A DNA stretch of 64,000 bases from Steinernema hermaphroditum (Eukaryota > Nematoda > Chromadorea > Rhabditida > Steinernematidae). The translations under genes and the position numbers were made by a program. Of the stretch, positions 21,128 through 33,400 are shown piece after piece. The DNA is taken from assembly GCA_030435675.1 (NCBI GenBank), contig CM059625.1, positions 3,596,001 through 3,660,000 on the forward strand, given 5' to 3'. Position 1 is the first letter of the stretch. Every line of letters begins with the position of its first letter. The notes under the pieces are model-generated. The model was not told the DNA's origin, did no database searches, and saw nothing but the letters and a program-made list of their open reading frames with translations.

Positions 21128-22695
21128 TTAGAAAGGTGTTGAAGAAAGGGGTCGATGTGTTGTGACTCGCTCCGGATTATCATCAGAATCGTCCGTAAGC
21201 TTGTGTCTTCCATCCGGTTGGTCGGAAAGGTAAAACGAAAGGTCTTCTTCTGTTATTACGTCCTCATATAGTTCTTCTTTTGATGGCTTTTCTAAACGCT
21301 TTCAGGGTGAACCAAAGCTTTGGAAAAATTCATATTACGCTCGTTCATTCGAGCCGATTTATAGGTTTCGAAATTCTTAATTTGGCAATCTGCTGATTTC
21401 GTTGCAATGGAGGCTTTCATTTCGGCTACTTGCTCTGTAAGTGTCATATTCTCCACTTTTGCGTGACATCTGAATGAGCCATGTTAATTGTAAAACTAGA
21501 AGTATGGGCTACTTGTTGACACTAGTGCAGCAGCTTCCAAGTTTTCCACAATGATGCTGGATTATTCGGACCTTTTCATGGCAGGTGCTCCTGCTTTCGT
21601 ATTCAGGAAGAAGAGGCCAGTCCGGATGGCAGGTGTCCTAGAAATTGAACTTTGCTGAACATTCAGCAAGGCATACCGATTCGAAAGTGGTGCCATCTGT
21701 CGTTTCGTTGGCGAGCTCGTCCACAAAACAGTTGTCAAAAGCGTTCTCTGCCTCTCGAACTAGTTGATCGTATTTCTAAAAAGAAACCAGTGCTACAGCA
21801 AACTGATATACGAGATTGTAAAGCAAAGCTTTATTTCGGAAATAAAGCTACATGATAAAACTTCTGGATACCTGAATCCAGCACCATGTCATGGAACTTG
21901 CGCTCCTCTATAAATTCCCCATAGTTTGCAAGCAAAGGGTATGCGACTCATGGATATCCCTCCTTAGCAAACGGAGGAACAACAGTGAGTTTAACCTGTG
22001 CAAACGGAGGAGTAAAAGTGGGTCTAAACCAGCGACGCAAAAGCAAAAATTTCTGAACTGAATACCTGAATCCAGCATCATCTCATGGACCTTGGATTCC
22101 CCTGTATATAATTTCCAAGCAAAGGGTATGCGAACAATGGACTTTTATGTGGAATCCTCCTTAGCAAACGTAGGAGTAAAAGTGGGTCTAAACCAGCGAA
22201 AATTTCGAATAGTGTATGATCGTTTTTCCCCTAGTAATCTTAGCTCTGATTCACATCTTACTCTGCATGTCATGTCATCATCCCACGCATCGTACATGGC
22301 TCTACAGTCGAAGCACTCACCTGAAATTCCGGAACCAGTTCTCCAGCGCAATCGCCGAATCGTCTTTTCGGTAACCCAGGCATCAATCGACTGTTGTTGT
22401 GCTTACACCTATTCTGGACCGATTTCAGCTCATCGGTGCAAGCTGCGTAAAGTTCGCAGTAGCCGATCCTCCTCTTTAAATGGTCATATTCCTGTGTAAA
22501 ATGTTATGTTAATTTTAACGGCAGAGCTGCTCTACCACACGGGGCCTTCTCAAAAGAGCCACTCTTTCGTGCTGAAGTTCGGATTCCATTTCCTGACGAT
22601 GTTTTCCGTGCTGAGTTTGTAGATACGTCTCCAACTCGATCATAAGGCGGAATTTCAGATCATCAATGCTAGTCTCCTCTGAGCTTGTGTCATTA
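21128..22695 (-). CDS. Helical/coiled-coil protein of unknown family
   Basis: I do not recognise this gene. Minus-strand exons with matching phase are 22695-22536, 22491-22409, 22262 to about 22150, 21907-21852, 21775-21677, 21637-21513, 21469-21339 and 21291-21128. The protein is mostly charged helix, for example MIELETYLQTQHGKHRQEME, TLTEQVAEMKASIATKSAD and KYDQLVREAENAFDN. It ends in an acidic tail containing EDVITEEDLSFYLSDQPDGR and finishes THRPLSSTPF. Coiled-coil scaffolding is an inference only. The 5' end is not resolved and may lie upstream of 22695. The intron between the last two exons is 47 nt. One exon is present twice, described separately. Confidence 0.5.
21865..22215 (-). repeat. 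Tandem duplication containing one exon
   Basis: About 190 bases are repeated: CCTGAATCCAGCACCATGTC at 21871 matches CCTGAATCCAGCATCATCTC at 22067. GCAAGCAAAGGGTATGCGA and AGTAAAAGTGGGTCTAAACC recur after each. On the minus strand both copies encode the same short exon, ERKFHDMVLDS in the downstream copy and ESKVHEMMLDS in the upstream copy, each entered in phase 2. This gives the host gene two candidate alternative exons, or one live and one dying exon. Confidence 0.65.
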
Positions 22696-23006
22696 CTGGA
22701 AAGATGATGATATCAATCTTCTGTTACACTTGTTACATCCTGTTAATAATTAGGATCTGACGACATTAGATGATTAGATTAATGAGCCATTTGTCAGTGA
22801 TCGGTTATCTTACCTGGCTGGTATGAGTAGCTTCAATTAGTAGCGATTTATGAGTAGTTCATAGTTAGAAATCGGCAGTTTATTATTAATTCAGCTATGT
22901 ATGAACGCAAACATTGAAGGAACGCGACGACAAAAAAGGCAAAACACATCCGCTGGCTATCACCCGCTGAGTCGACCAAGCGTTTTAAGCGAATGTGAGA
23001 CTGAGA

Positions 23007-26000
23007 TCACCTTGAAGATGTTGGCTGGGTTGATGGGTAGACGACCCGTGGCAGCGACGACGATGTGTTCAACTTGGAGTCGGGGTTAGCATCTCTGAAA
23101 AAAGTACATCGTCATCGAGTTGTATCGGAAAAAGCGATGCATTTGAGTGACTCGTCAACCCTAGTCTCGAGAGCGAAACTTTGAAAGCATTTGAGGCTGT
23201 AGAATGATTGTCAAATCGATGTCACCTTTCATAGACGCCTTCATCAGTAATCTGATTGATGCCATTGTCGTACTCCTTCGGTCGTAAACGGTGAATCGGC
23301 AGCTTCGTCACAGCAGTCGGAGGAACGTCTTCGACGTGGTGAGTAACAGCATTTGCGTAGTTATAAGCGACCCGCCCTTTTGGCCGTTTTAGGTGGCGAC
23401 GAGCGAAAAGCACCTTGTTACGATAGCCCTTCAGTCGGTGACGCTTCGCCGGCTTCAGCTGCGGATAGAACACTTTGTAGAAGCTCTCAGGCATCCGTGA
23501 CGTGAGCACACTTCCGGCGGCCGCCACCCGCGGTGGTATCTCTGTGGTGCCGTGCGCCTCGAGGCGATGTGTGAAGTGGTTACGGTAGCCCGGTGGCCAC
23601 ATCGTTATCTTAATGCGGCGCGGTTCCTTTGTCGTAATCGGAAAGATGCCGATGCGATCTTGCAGCGAGTTGTCGAGAAGATTGAACGGAATCCGACCGC
23701 TTGTCGCCGACTCGACAATCTCCTTTTCCACTATGTGGGGCACCGCGTGGTCTCCATAGCGATCTGAATGCGAGATTATGGGCGTTAATGAGGTAATTAA
23801 GCGGCTACTGTTTTCTCACATTATGCTATTAGTTCGATTTTTGCAAAAGATTAGCAAACTGTGCATCTTTTTAGCAAAGCAAAAGCAGATATTATAACAT
23901 TAATTGCGATTAAGCGAAGCGCTTACCTTTCGATGACCTTTCAGCGCTGCTGACAAATAATGGCTCCGCGGTAGCCATAGCTTCAACCATCTTTCTCAAC
24001 TTTCTTTTCGAATATCTACGCTTACTCAGTCCATGTTTCCCGCTCCGCCGAATCTCGTTGGCCGACTTGTCACCCATCAGTTCCCTATGATAAGGACTGA
24101 CAGGAAACGTTCCTTCTTCGTGAGTGATGAGTTCGTTGGTGGATCCTGTGAAGTCCTTGCCTTGTTGAGCCTCTTCACTCTTCGGTGGATCCATGGTCCA
24201 TGTTCCGTCGTTTCCAACGTAGGCCTCTGCTTGAGTGGTGGTCTTCGTTGTGGACGTTCTTTTCGGAACTTCGCCTTTGTTCCGTTTCAGGTAGTTTTGC
24301 AGCTCAGCCGGAGATTTGCTTGACGTATCCGTAGTGTCGTCCGGCATGATGGGAATCTTCGATCGCGGAGCTTGAGCAGGCCTAGATTTTGTTGTCGTGG
24401 GATGTTCTTCTGAGGCTTTAGAAGTCGAATTTTGTCGAAGTAGATCTTCAGTTTTGTGATGAGGGTTCTTGCCCTTGGGTAGCTTAGCTAGAGGAGCGCC
24501 AGTATTTACTTTGTTCCGTTGCGTGTATTCCTGTGGAATGCGCGGGCTGACCATCTCGACCGACTTGGCTTCGCTGATCTTCTTTTTTGGCAGATTTGGA
24601 AGAAGAACAGCAAGCGCCAGTTCTTCTTTGCTGATCGGGTGTTGTTCTTTAGGAGTGGTGGGGGCGTCAGTTCCGCTTTTTTTGACAGTAGGTTTCCGTC
24701 GAAAATCTGTTCGTGGCTTCGAAGGTGCGATGGTCGTTCTAGTATGATTGTCAATGACAAAGTCAGGCCAGTAGCTTTCTCTTGATCTTCCGTATTTACT
24801 AGGCACTTTTGTTATGTTGATTTTTTCCTCTGTAGTCGTAGTCGGTACTGTGGGTGTTACTGTGGTTGTAGCTAGCGGCGTTGTTACGTCGTGGTCCTCG
24901 CCGGATGAGGTTACTGTAGCGTACTTGATCTTCTTGCCGAATTTCATTTTCGACATTGTTGGGAATGCACTTATTGAGGTGGGCGGAGTGGTTAGAGCTT
25001 CCAGCACTTCATGGTCGGCTTGACCAACACTTGATAATAAAATTGTGGCCGTGGTAGGGATTACGGTGGACGAGGCATGTTCCAGTACCTCAGTCTCACT
25101 TCTTTCAAACTTCTTCTTTGACATTATGATGGGCGTCGGGAGTACCGTAGTCGAGGTCGCCTGAGTACTGAAGGGCTCCAACTCTTCAGGTCTTTTCTGT
25201 ATCAATGTCAGCTGCTCTGGTTCCAATTTCGCTTTCTTCAGCAACATCTTCTTCCTCTTACCGGAACTGAATCCGCTACCGTACTTCTTCAGCAGTTCCT
25301 TCTGTCTTCTTCGCTGCCGTTTCTGCACCAAAATCGATGAGAGTTCCTCGGCTATTCGAGCCAGCTCCGTGTATCTTGATTTCAAGATAGACGTTACATG
25401 CTTGGCTCTTGTTCTAACGTTCTTTTTCTGTGGGAAGAAGGGGTCGCTTGATTTCTGAATCGAAGAATCCGTATCGTCTAAGAGCACTGACTTACAAGTT
25501 CGGCTCCTAGGAACTGGTCCTGACCGACGACGTCCATTAGGGCTTCTCCACGCGCGATGAAAACCGCATGCGCTCTGTTGACCAGAGGGCTGAAATTGTT
25601 GAACATAGATGCATTATAAACATTGATTTATGACTTGGTCTCGTCGTTTCTGTGCACTCTGATTATCGTCTCCATATCATTGAGGCATTTGAGTGTCTTA
25701 AGATTTATGTCGACATGTTTTCGTCGCACCAACGCCGTCGTATCTGATGACGCCAGACGTCTTATGCATCTGAAGTTTGCTTAACCATCGGCTCCTTCAT
25801 CTAGCACTCACTTCTCCGCCGCCGGACAGCAGCTCTTCAAACGTTGGCAGCGCCGTTTAATGACTGCGACAGACCGCCAACATCCATGGATAACCGTCGG
25901 TTCCGCGACCGTTACGTTGCATTTTGAAGTCGGCTTTTTCGTGCCCAGTTCGACTTCGCGAACACTTTCATGGCCGACACAAATGGCGAATTCTGTTTCT

Positions 26001-26027
26001 CGCATCGACATTAAACCTCGCAGCTCT
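23007..26027 (-). CDS. Large Thr/Pro-rich mucin-like protein with a Cys cassette
   Basis: Five minus-strand exons join with perfect phase: 26027-25812, 25589-25496, 25454-23927, 23763-23226 and 23094-23007, giving 815 residues if Met at 26011 is the start. An acceptor at 26027 suggests an upstream exon, probably with the signal peptide, that I cannot place. Exon 1 carries the Cys cassette NVTVAEPTVIHGC ... RCQRLKSCCPAAE. Exon 3 is a long basic, Thr/Pro/Ser-rich region (TTTVTPTVPTTTTEEKINI; many KK and RR). Exon 4 is Arg/Lys/His-rich with MWPPGYRNHFTHRLEAHG. It ends TQPTSSR. A secreted, heavily O-glycosylated matrix or cuticle protein is the natural inference. The same cassette recurs in the gene at 41.1-43.0 kb. 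Confidence 0.65.
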
Positions 26028-26029
26028 CT

Positions 26030-26700
26030 GAAGTGATATTTATGTAAAAAGCATGAGAATCAATGGAACATATTGTCGGCGAAGGACACATTTTCCCAAT
26101 GGCGTTTATGAAGTGACCTTCGTGATTTATAGGATGTTCTATTATGAACATCCGGTAGGGGTTCAATCTTTGCTTGACGATGAAAAGTTTACTACGGTTA
26201 TAAAAAACAATATGTGCAAGTGGTTTGACCGCTCTCTTTTTTTTGGATTGTAAGACTAAAAGAGGGCCAATTGTTAACCCTGGATCTAGGCACTTGAGAA
26301 ACTGCTACTTGAGTTTACCTTTGTTTCAAGGCGAATGTAGACTAAATCTAACTTTGCCTTTATAAAATTGATGACAGTTAGGGTGGGTCATTTACAGGAC
26401 CAAAACGTACAACAGCACAGATGTTTAGGGCATCAATCAGTAGTTGAAAACCTTTGGAAACTGTCGGTTTACTTTGCACGGAATCATGCTGTATATAAAT
26501 AAGTTTCCTGTGGGATATGAGGCACTAACAAACACAAAATTGTTCACTTTCTCAACAATGCCTAATGATTGGGATTATCAACTAGAAGAGAGCAACGATC
26601 ACCTAGGATTTTGTTGGACCCTTGCCACAAAAAGATAATCAAAATCTATGAAGAAGGTAGCCAATTTGTGGGATTAATAATAATAAACCCGGCTGCGCGC
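26030..26700. other. Intergenic, no gene seen
   Basis: AT-rich sequence upstream of the mucin-like gene. It must contain that gene's missing first exon or promoter, but no signal-peptide exon with a matching phase could be picked out by eye. Confidence 0.4.
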
Positions 26701-26724
26701 GAATTCGCGCCCTCCAGGTACTAA

Positions 26725-26885
26725 AAGCCAATTAGCCTGTAGCCCTGCGGGTGGCAAGATTGGCTCTCATGGATAGGGCTGAAGTTGGGGCCAAAAACTG
26801 TAGCCCTGCGGGCAGCGAGAAACCATAGCCCAGCGGGCGGCAAGATTGGCGCTCATGTAAATGGCTAAAGTGGGCAAAAAAACTG
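26725..26885. repeat. Three-copy repeat, GTAGCCCTGCGGG
   Basis: TGTAGCCCTGCGGGTGGCAA followed by GATTGGCTCTCATG is repeated as TGTAGCCCTGCGGGCAGCGA and CATAGCCCAGCGGGCGGCAA at about 45-base spacing, then GATTGGCGCTCATG again. It is a small minisatellite and no function is visible. Confidence 0.6.
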
Positions 26886-26979
26886 TAAAGTTTCAGGAAA
26901 CTCGAACCGAAAACACTGCTGGTTACAAAATAGGCAAAAAATCACTCAAAAACAGTAAAAAAACTCAAAGCCTAGCATC

Positions 26980-27178
26980 GCCAGAGAGATAGTGGAAGTA
27001 GAGCACTACCATCTCAACTGTCTGTGTGGCTCATTGCGAACGTTCTCTGTTTGTAAGCGAGCTGTGTCGGGTTCGGTTCCCCTCGGGGTCCTTATTTTGT
27101 GTGGGTGTTTCCGCCGTGCGCACGGAAAAACACACACACACAGACCAACGGACCCGTCGGTTCTCCATTTATATATAG
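26980..27178 (+). repeat. tRNA-derived SINE-like element
   Basis: A possible Pol III A box (TAGTGGAAGTAG near 26989) is followed about 70 bases later by GGGTTCGGTTCCC, a good B box. Downstream come a G/T-rich stretch, an ACACACACACAC run and TTTATATATAGG. This order (tRNA-like head, unrelated body, simple tail) is typical of SINEs. No second copy lies in the window to define its ends. Confidence 0.35.
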
Positions 27179-27189
27179 GGGATCGCTGC

Positions 27190-27417
27190 CTACCGGAACT
27201 CCTCTAGCAAATGGCAGGCTTCACTCGTAATATTCCTCGACCGATCTGAGCACTTTCTGTGTAGCGTCATCAACTCGGCTTCGCACTGTAAATACTCTGC
27301 ACAATGGAATGGCGTCCCCTGAATGGAAAATATACAGAAAAATAGTTTAGAAAGAGTAATCACCTCAACCAGCGACAATAGACCAACTATACCAATGAAC
27401 AGCACCACATGTTTCAT
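27190..27417 (-). CDS. Small secreted Cys protein (HCxxYxxC type)
   Basis: Two exons on the minus strand, 27417-27364 and 27318-27190, join in phase 0 across a 45-nt intron and encode 60 residues. Exon 1 is a clean signal peptide, MKHVVLFIGIVGLLSLVE. Exon 2 holds four Cys starting with HCAEYLQC, then KC and AC, and ends HLLEEFR. The final CGGTAG could instead be a donor (GTAGGC), which would extend the protein. The intron position right after the signal peptide and the HCxxYxxC motif match the gene at 43.4-43.9 kb, so the two look paralogous. Function unknown; the protein is exported. Confidence 0.55.
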   Translation of the reverse strand: MKHVVLFIGIVGLLSLVEVITLSKLFFCIFSIQGTPFHCAEYLQCEAELMTLHRKCSDRSRNITSEACHLLEEFR

Positions 27418-27831
27418 GATTGAAACGCGTTGGTCATGCGTCCGTTCCTGAAAAAGGATGCGAAATCGACATCTTCCTCCCCCATTCTTGCATAACTAAT
27501 TGAGAGCACGCGTCAAAAACGAATCACTACACGCTATCAGATGGTCGCAATCGGCGAACAGTTCGCGCGTCTTGTAAACTCTCATCGTCACCCTCGATCC
27601 TATTAGAGTCGATTTCGTCTAATCGCAGTGGCCGGCCGCCGGTGGGAGGAGGCACATGCCCGAGGGGACGAACGCACCTTTGTTGCATAATGACCGTGCA
27701 ACGAACGGCGTTAATCGACATGCATCTCATTAAAGGCACAGCTCCTGCAGCTTCAGCCAGTGATATTCCTCCAGAAATGCACTCCGGAAAAACGGAGCGC
27801 ACCGCGCGTCCACTAAGATAAGGTTGGTATT

Positions 27832-28129
27832 TCAAAAGAGGGCTAAGTATTCGGCACTTCCCCCACGCACATCGCCGCGCCCGATAGGAATCTAACACGG
27901 ATTAAAACAAACAGAATACTCTTTGAATACAAATACATGTGAGGCGTTAGTGTGGAAGACGGCAGATCCGGAAGGCTGATAGCGACGCCGAAAAGGGGTG
28001 AGGCCGCTGGCCGTCGAACGGCTGGATACCAATCCTGATGACCGCCGGTCGCCGTCGTTTTATGTCCACGTTTACACTTTCAATAAACAATAAATGAGGA
28101 TCATGAAAATCAGTCGAAAAGAACTGCAT
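27832..28129 (-). CDS. Possible three-exon gene of about 68 residues
   Basis: Exons 28129-28078, 28034-27937 and 27891-27832 join in consistent phase across 43-nt and 45-nt introns with good GT...TTAG or TCAG borders. They read from MQFFSTDFHDPHLLFI to GRGDVRGGSAEYLALF and a stop. No family is recognised. The only support is the coherent splicing, and a 123-codon unspliced frame overlaps it (27527-27898), so the call is tentative. Confidence 0.3.
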
Positions 28130-29160
28130 TTTGATTCGAGGACGAAAGGAAAGTTCATTTAATTGCTTGCGGAATCCACAAATTCGACGACATTCCACCA
28201 TGTGCGCATGGACATATTAAGACGAATATGTGTCAGGCGCCTTTTGCGACAGTTCGTTCAAAAACATGAGCTCGATGAAGCGGAAGCGCAAAGAAAAGAG
28301 TCTAAGTGTGCCTTGGTGAGGGGCAAACGAGGAAATGTAGTTTGCGCCTGCTTTTTGCTGCGATTGGAGGTTAAAGTTAATGGGAAGGAAGCGCGATGGT
28401 AAAGTCGCAACATTTTTGATCGACCCATCATACGAAGATCGTCAGTATCTTGGTTCATCTACGAAAACTTTTTACCGCTATCTGTCGGCTGGAAGAATAG
28501 GAAAACTGGACTGTTAAGAAGTCATTCACTGTTAGACGAACTCAAACCGATAACTTAATTTGCTCAAGATCTTCCACATCCAAGGGTTCTATCTATAGTT
28601 AAGTCATCATGGAAGAGTAGTGCGCAATCTTCAGGTGATAATCTGCATTAAAAGTTTTATTAAGGGGTCTTACAGCTGAATAGAAGAGATAGCGACTACA
28701 GTTGATACTGTTTATATTTTTCAACAGCAGACAGTTTCTTTTCAAAGATAGAATTGCGACTAAAGTGTTCCTCATCCCAAGCTACTGTTTTTTTTCCCTG
28801 TGATCCAAACTCCATTATGTGGCCGTATATTGGTTGCAAGAGGCAGTATAGTTGTATTTTATGATCCCCATAAAATCAGTGACTTACTAGCACAGGAATA
28901 AAAAATGACAAACGCCAATTTTCCCATATAAGGAACTGCCGCAAATGAGGTCATGTCCGGCTGAGACACCGCTGAACGTCTTCGCCCTCTATGCTTCCTC
29001 ATCGTTTGTTCAAGTGCGCATAAAAACTGAGAACGCAATTCAGGTTAATGTGATTATGAATGCATCGTGTGTGAAATTTTCGACACTTCGCAACATTAGT
29101 TGATTGATGGGTCAGTGAGTGCGTGGAGGAAGCAGATTTTTTCAGTAACAGTTTTATCAA
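28130..29160. other. Intergenic, no gene seen
   Basis: AT-rich sequence with no exon chain, no RNA gene and no clear repeat. A short open frame at 28163-28402 has an unusual Cys/Arg content but no splice support. Confidence 0.45.
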
Positions 29161-29166
29161 TCACTC

Positions 29167-29799
29167 ACAAGGGAAGGTCCCAAACTGTCCCACGCCGATT
29201 CGGCTGAAATTTGGCAGGCAGGTAGAGGTGCCAGAGTGTAGCAACACCTGATAGGTTTCATCGGTGAATGGGGGTTTAAGCTGTACTTCATAGTTGATTT
29301 TGACCTCTTAATTGTAAGGTCTTGGTGCGATGTCCCTGAGGCCTCAAGACATACGGTATTCTTGTCAGTCTTTGTCGTTTTTTGACGGGTTTTCTAAGGT
29401 TTTCGGCATTTAGAGCCAAAATTAACATTGAAAATTAACAGATATGTCCTTGTAGCAGGAAAATCGGCCAAAAAACGACAAAAACTGACACGAATACCGT
29501 ATGTCTTGTAGCGTCAGGGATATCGCACCAGGACGCCTTACAATGACAGAGGACCTACCTTTAATATCACTCAAAATACGCAAACGATTCGGGAGCGATT
29601 CATGAATCCGTTTTACCCGGAACTTCTAGTAAATTTCGTGAAAAACGAAAAGCCGTCCGGGGTTACACATATGTTAGTTTATAGCTTAAACCCCCCATTC
29701 ACCGATGAAACCTATCAGGTGTTGCTACACTCTGGCACCTCTACCTGCCTGCCAAATTTCAGCCGAATCGGCGTGGGACATTTTGGGACCTTCCCTTGT
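29167..29799. mobile_element. Foldback element, family 1 (intact copy)
   Basis: Near-perfect long inverted repeat. The left arm starts ACAAGGGAAGGTCCCAAA and contains TGTCCCACGCCGATTCGG. The right arm ends CCGAATCGGCGTGGGACA ... GGGACCTTCCCTTGT. Arms of roughly 270-330 bases surround a short centre near 29420-29450 and share GTATTCTTGTCAGTC/ACTGACACGAATAC inward. No transposase is encoded. The target duplication is not obvious. The sister copy at 15675-16324 defines the family. Confidence 0.8.
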
Positions 29800-30003
29800 C
29801 AGTGTTTGAATGTTCGAAATATTCCATAACACAACGACAGTGCTATCAGAAATGAGCTTGCTCTGATGCCCGATTAATTTGACAGATATTCGCTTGAAAT
29901 GAACGCTATTAAAGTTGTGAAGCTGATCGATCAAGAACAGCCATGAAAATGGGTCACCTTGTCCCTATCAAATGCCGAAGTGTTCGTAGAATGTAAAATT
30001 TTA

Positions 30004-30353
30004 TCAAAAACATTTTTTTCTTAGAAATCCAAGTTGCGTGAAACGATAAAACATTAATCGTTTATCAAGACAAACAATGAACAAGAAAATAAATCCGCCG
30101 TTGGGCCTTTCTAATCCAGGAACCTTCAGCGCAGAGACGGCCCAGAACTCGACTGCAGTGTGGATGAGGATGTCGTGGATCTGGTGAATATCGACGAGTT
30201 GTAGAACTTCCCTGGAAGCGTGGCGGCCGGTTCGGTGGTTCTCCTAAAATAAACATGTCGAGGAGAGCTTAAAGACTGCGAACTTACTGACATCGCTAGT
30301 TTTCGGAGGCAATGTTCTTCTCTGTCCTTCGACGATGCTGCCCCGAAATCCAT
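30004..30353 (-). CDS. Small two-exon protein of unknown family
   Basis: Exons 30353-30288 and 30243-30004 join in phase 0 across a 44-nt intron (GTAAGT...TTTTAG), giving 101 residues. The start is MDFGAASSKDREEHCLRKLA. The second exon reads as an amphipathic helix (REVLQLVDIHQIHDILIHTA), then a hydrophobic stretch (GGFIFLFIVCLD). An acceptor directly upstream of the ATG suggests a 5' leader exon or trans-splice site. The hydrophobic tail could anchor it to a membrane. Nothing in the sequence names a function. Confidence 0.4.
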
Positions 30354-30419
30354 TGTTGTAGTCAGCCTGAAACGGTTTGAAACAGGAAAGTTACTGCGTA
30401 TTAGCAGCATTTTATGCTG

Positions 30420-33400
30420 ATCAGAGAGAGTGAGAGAGTATAGAAATCATATGAATAACGTGGAAAATAAAAAAAATTATTTCTCATGTAAGTGTGAAAC
30501 AAAGCGTGTCTTTGAAAAGATGCGTCAAAGATCAACCAAATCGATGCTGTGGATATGTACAGTTCGAAATTGAGGAAGCGAATGAGGAACCGTAGATACA
30601 AACTGTGCGAATTTTACTCATTTAAAAGGTGAATATTTAATGTAGAATGTTGTGTGTGCATTTGAAAATCTGGAATATTGGGCTATTTATTGGGTTGGAG
30701 CATTGAAAATGGGACACTTGGTAAACATTCCTTTTTTCGCCCTGTTCCCACTTCCAGCAAAAGTGATTGGTGCGTTGTTGAGTACAGCGAACTCTCACCC
30801 TACAATATGATTTGTCGCTTCCCTCTTGCATCCCTCTTGATCTTGGAGGTCTATTCTGTCTTTATGGTCATTTTTCTGGCCCCTGGAGATGCCGAAATGC
30901 GAAGTGATGTATGGGCTTCCTATTGTATTAATTGCGTGATGGATGGTAACTGCCTTGTTTCAAATTGGTTAAGTACTATAACAGATAATACAGGCATGTT
31001 ATGCCTACGTAGCGACTCCACGAACTGATTACTACTTCACAGAAAAAGGAGCCAAATATGAAATGTCACACTGTAGGAACTGTGCCTTCAATTTGTTCAA
31101 GTTGACCCCTAAAATGGTTCTCTATTTTGAGCTTACAGATTCCTTTTTCATTTTTTATAAAGCACTCTCTTAGCTCTATTTAACCGCCATATGTGCTTAT
31201 CCACAAATGGTGACATCGGAGGAAACCACTTAGAATAAGACAAAGAGGTCGAAAATGGGTCCAAAACATTTTCCGACTTCAAATTCCTTGTGTTCTATGA
31301 ACGAGGGATCCGGCCTTTTCCCGAGGAGTGAGTGGAGGTTACGCAGCCAAACCGCAAGTGAAATGGTTGAAAATGATACAAATAAAAAAGCAGTACAAAA
31401 GGGTCCCATTTTCACTGCTGCAACCCAATAAAACTGACCAGAACTGTTCTAAATGTGCTGGTCTAAATGGTAAGCGTAATAAATGGTCATCGCTGGCCAA
31501 AATTACCTGAACTACACTGGGGTACCATGATTGATGTTAGTTGTTGAAATATGTTCTTCCCAGCTGGACTCATTTCCATCCGAAGGCAGCTATCTTCTCG
31601 CAGTTCAACAATCAATTGTTTATTAACGATCAGAATATGTATGTAAGAAAAAAAGTTCTCAAGTGGGGCAAACTATGAAAATAAAAAAAAAATAAAGTTA
31701 CTCGGTTTATTATCGTCAATGGAAAGGTGATCTGTAAGCCAGAGAAACAAAGGAAGACGAACAATGTCAAGCAACACTGGACGAGTCGGGCCTTAATCTA
31801 AGCAAGTGAACTACATCGCCATGGCCCATCATGCCTATAGCCATACCCACGGCCAAGTTACTTTCAATGGTGTTTGTATGGTCAAATGCGCGTGTAAGCC
31901 GACGCCGTTTTCGGATTAACTTTCAATACAGCATGCCCGCCTACGTACCAATTTTCAGGTCGATCTGAAGCGGGCACTTCGGAAGATTCCTTTGTAAGTG
32001 GCTCCGGTTTATATAGAAACCACGTTTTTTCGTTCTAGATCAAATCAAGGGCACCTACTTTTAAGCACGGGCTTTTTTTGATCTCAGATTTTTGATCTAT
32101 TGGAGCTATGCCATAAGGGACATTTCCATCTAGCTCAATGAAATAATGAATGCAGACAGCTCCGCTATTCAACTTAAGTTCTACACTTTAAGGTTTCATC
32201 AGTCAAGTAATGGATGCTGAGGAGAAAACTAAGGTGCAAAGTGAATATTATATTTTAATCGGCAGCTTACTTTATATTGTTCGTGTTCTGCACGCACCAT
32301 ATCGTTACAATCTTTTTTGTAAGATTGCGGTCGCAGTTTCTTTCGTCATCTAAATTACAAAATTCACGAAACGTCGGTGATAAATAACTCACAGTGCATA
32401 ATAAAGGATGCTCATCATGATATCGACGACTATCCGAGTTGTTCTCGTGGTAACTACCTGAAAGCGTCGGTCACATAATATACTTTGATGCGAAATGCAT
32501 GTCTCATATGTTTGTCATGTCCTCATCTCGAAATGCGGCAAGTTTCAGTTTCAAATAAACACCGAAAACAAAGTACTATATTTATGAAATGAAAAAGACC
32601 GGACGACGAAATACAAAACTGTCGTACCCCTCACTGCCATCAATGCATAAGTGTCTCTTAATCGATAGCGAGTAAGATGATAAGAAACGCCGTGTGTTTG
32701 AGTCAATCACAAAATATGGCCCACACTCTCGTTTAATTGACTTTGTTTCTCAAGATCAGATATGCTTGCGAAGGTGACTGAAGCGAGAAAAGGCACTGCG
32801 ACTGCTTGAATACATTGTGTCAGGACTTTGTCGACAAACTCTTCCTTGGACTCCTTTAGTTTTGTGACCTCAAAGTAAGGCACACTGGCTCGAAGCCTCT
32901 GTACTTTTTCGCTATTAGAACACCTCCGAGAATCTTCATCTGATAGAACTCGGCCCTCAAATGCTTTGTTTCTTCAGAAGCCACCAGTTCCACGGTGCCT
33001 AACGCAGAAAATCCTGCGCAGACCGTTAAACTATTATCTTGATGGGTCCTTTTGGCGCTGACGGTACATGTAAGAGCAGTGGAAAGCCAAAAAGAATCTG
33101 GTTCGGTAACGGACCTACGGAGGTTGGGGATGCGAGTGGAATGTATTTTCAGGCATGCAATGTAGCGCTGTTACATAGACTATTTGGACCAATCATTCCA
33201 ATATCTTCTTTATTAGTGTTGTAGCTTCCTTTTAAGCATACACTTTTCGCATTTAGTGAACTGCACCGAGAGCTACGCCAATTTCTTCATCTTGAATCTT
33301 GGCTGACAGCTCGCAAAGGCAGAGAAGTGAGTTCCGTTTTCTTCGAATTCGAAAATTTCTACGTAAGTTGCATGGAATTTCAGCGATATTATGCTTGATG

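Noticed and set aside
27527..27898. 123-codon minus-strand frame
   Set aside because: A spliced alternative with consistent phases uses the same region in another frame; this one lacks motif or splice support.
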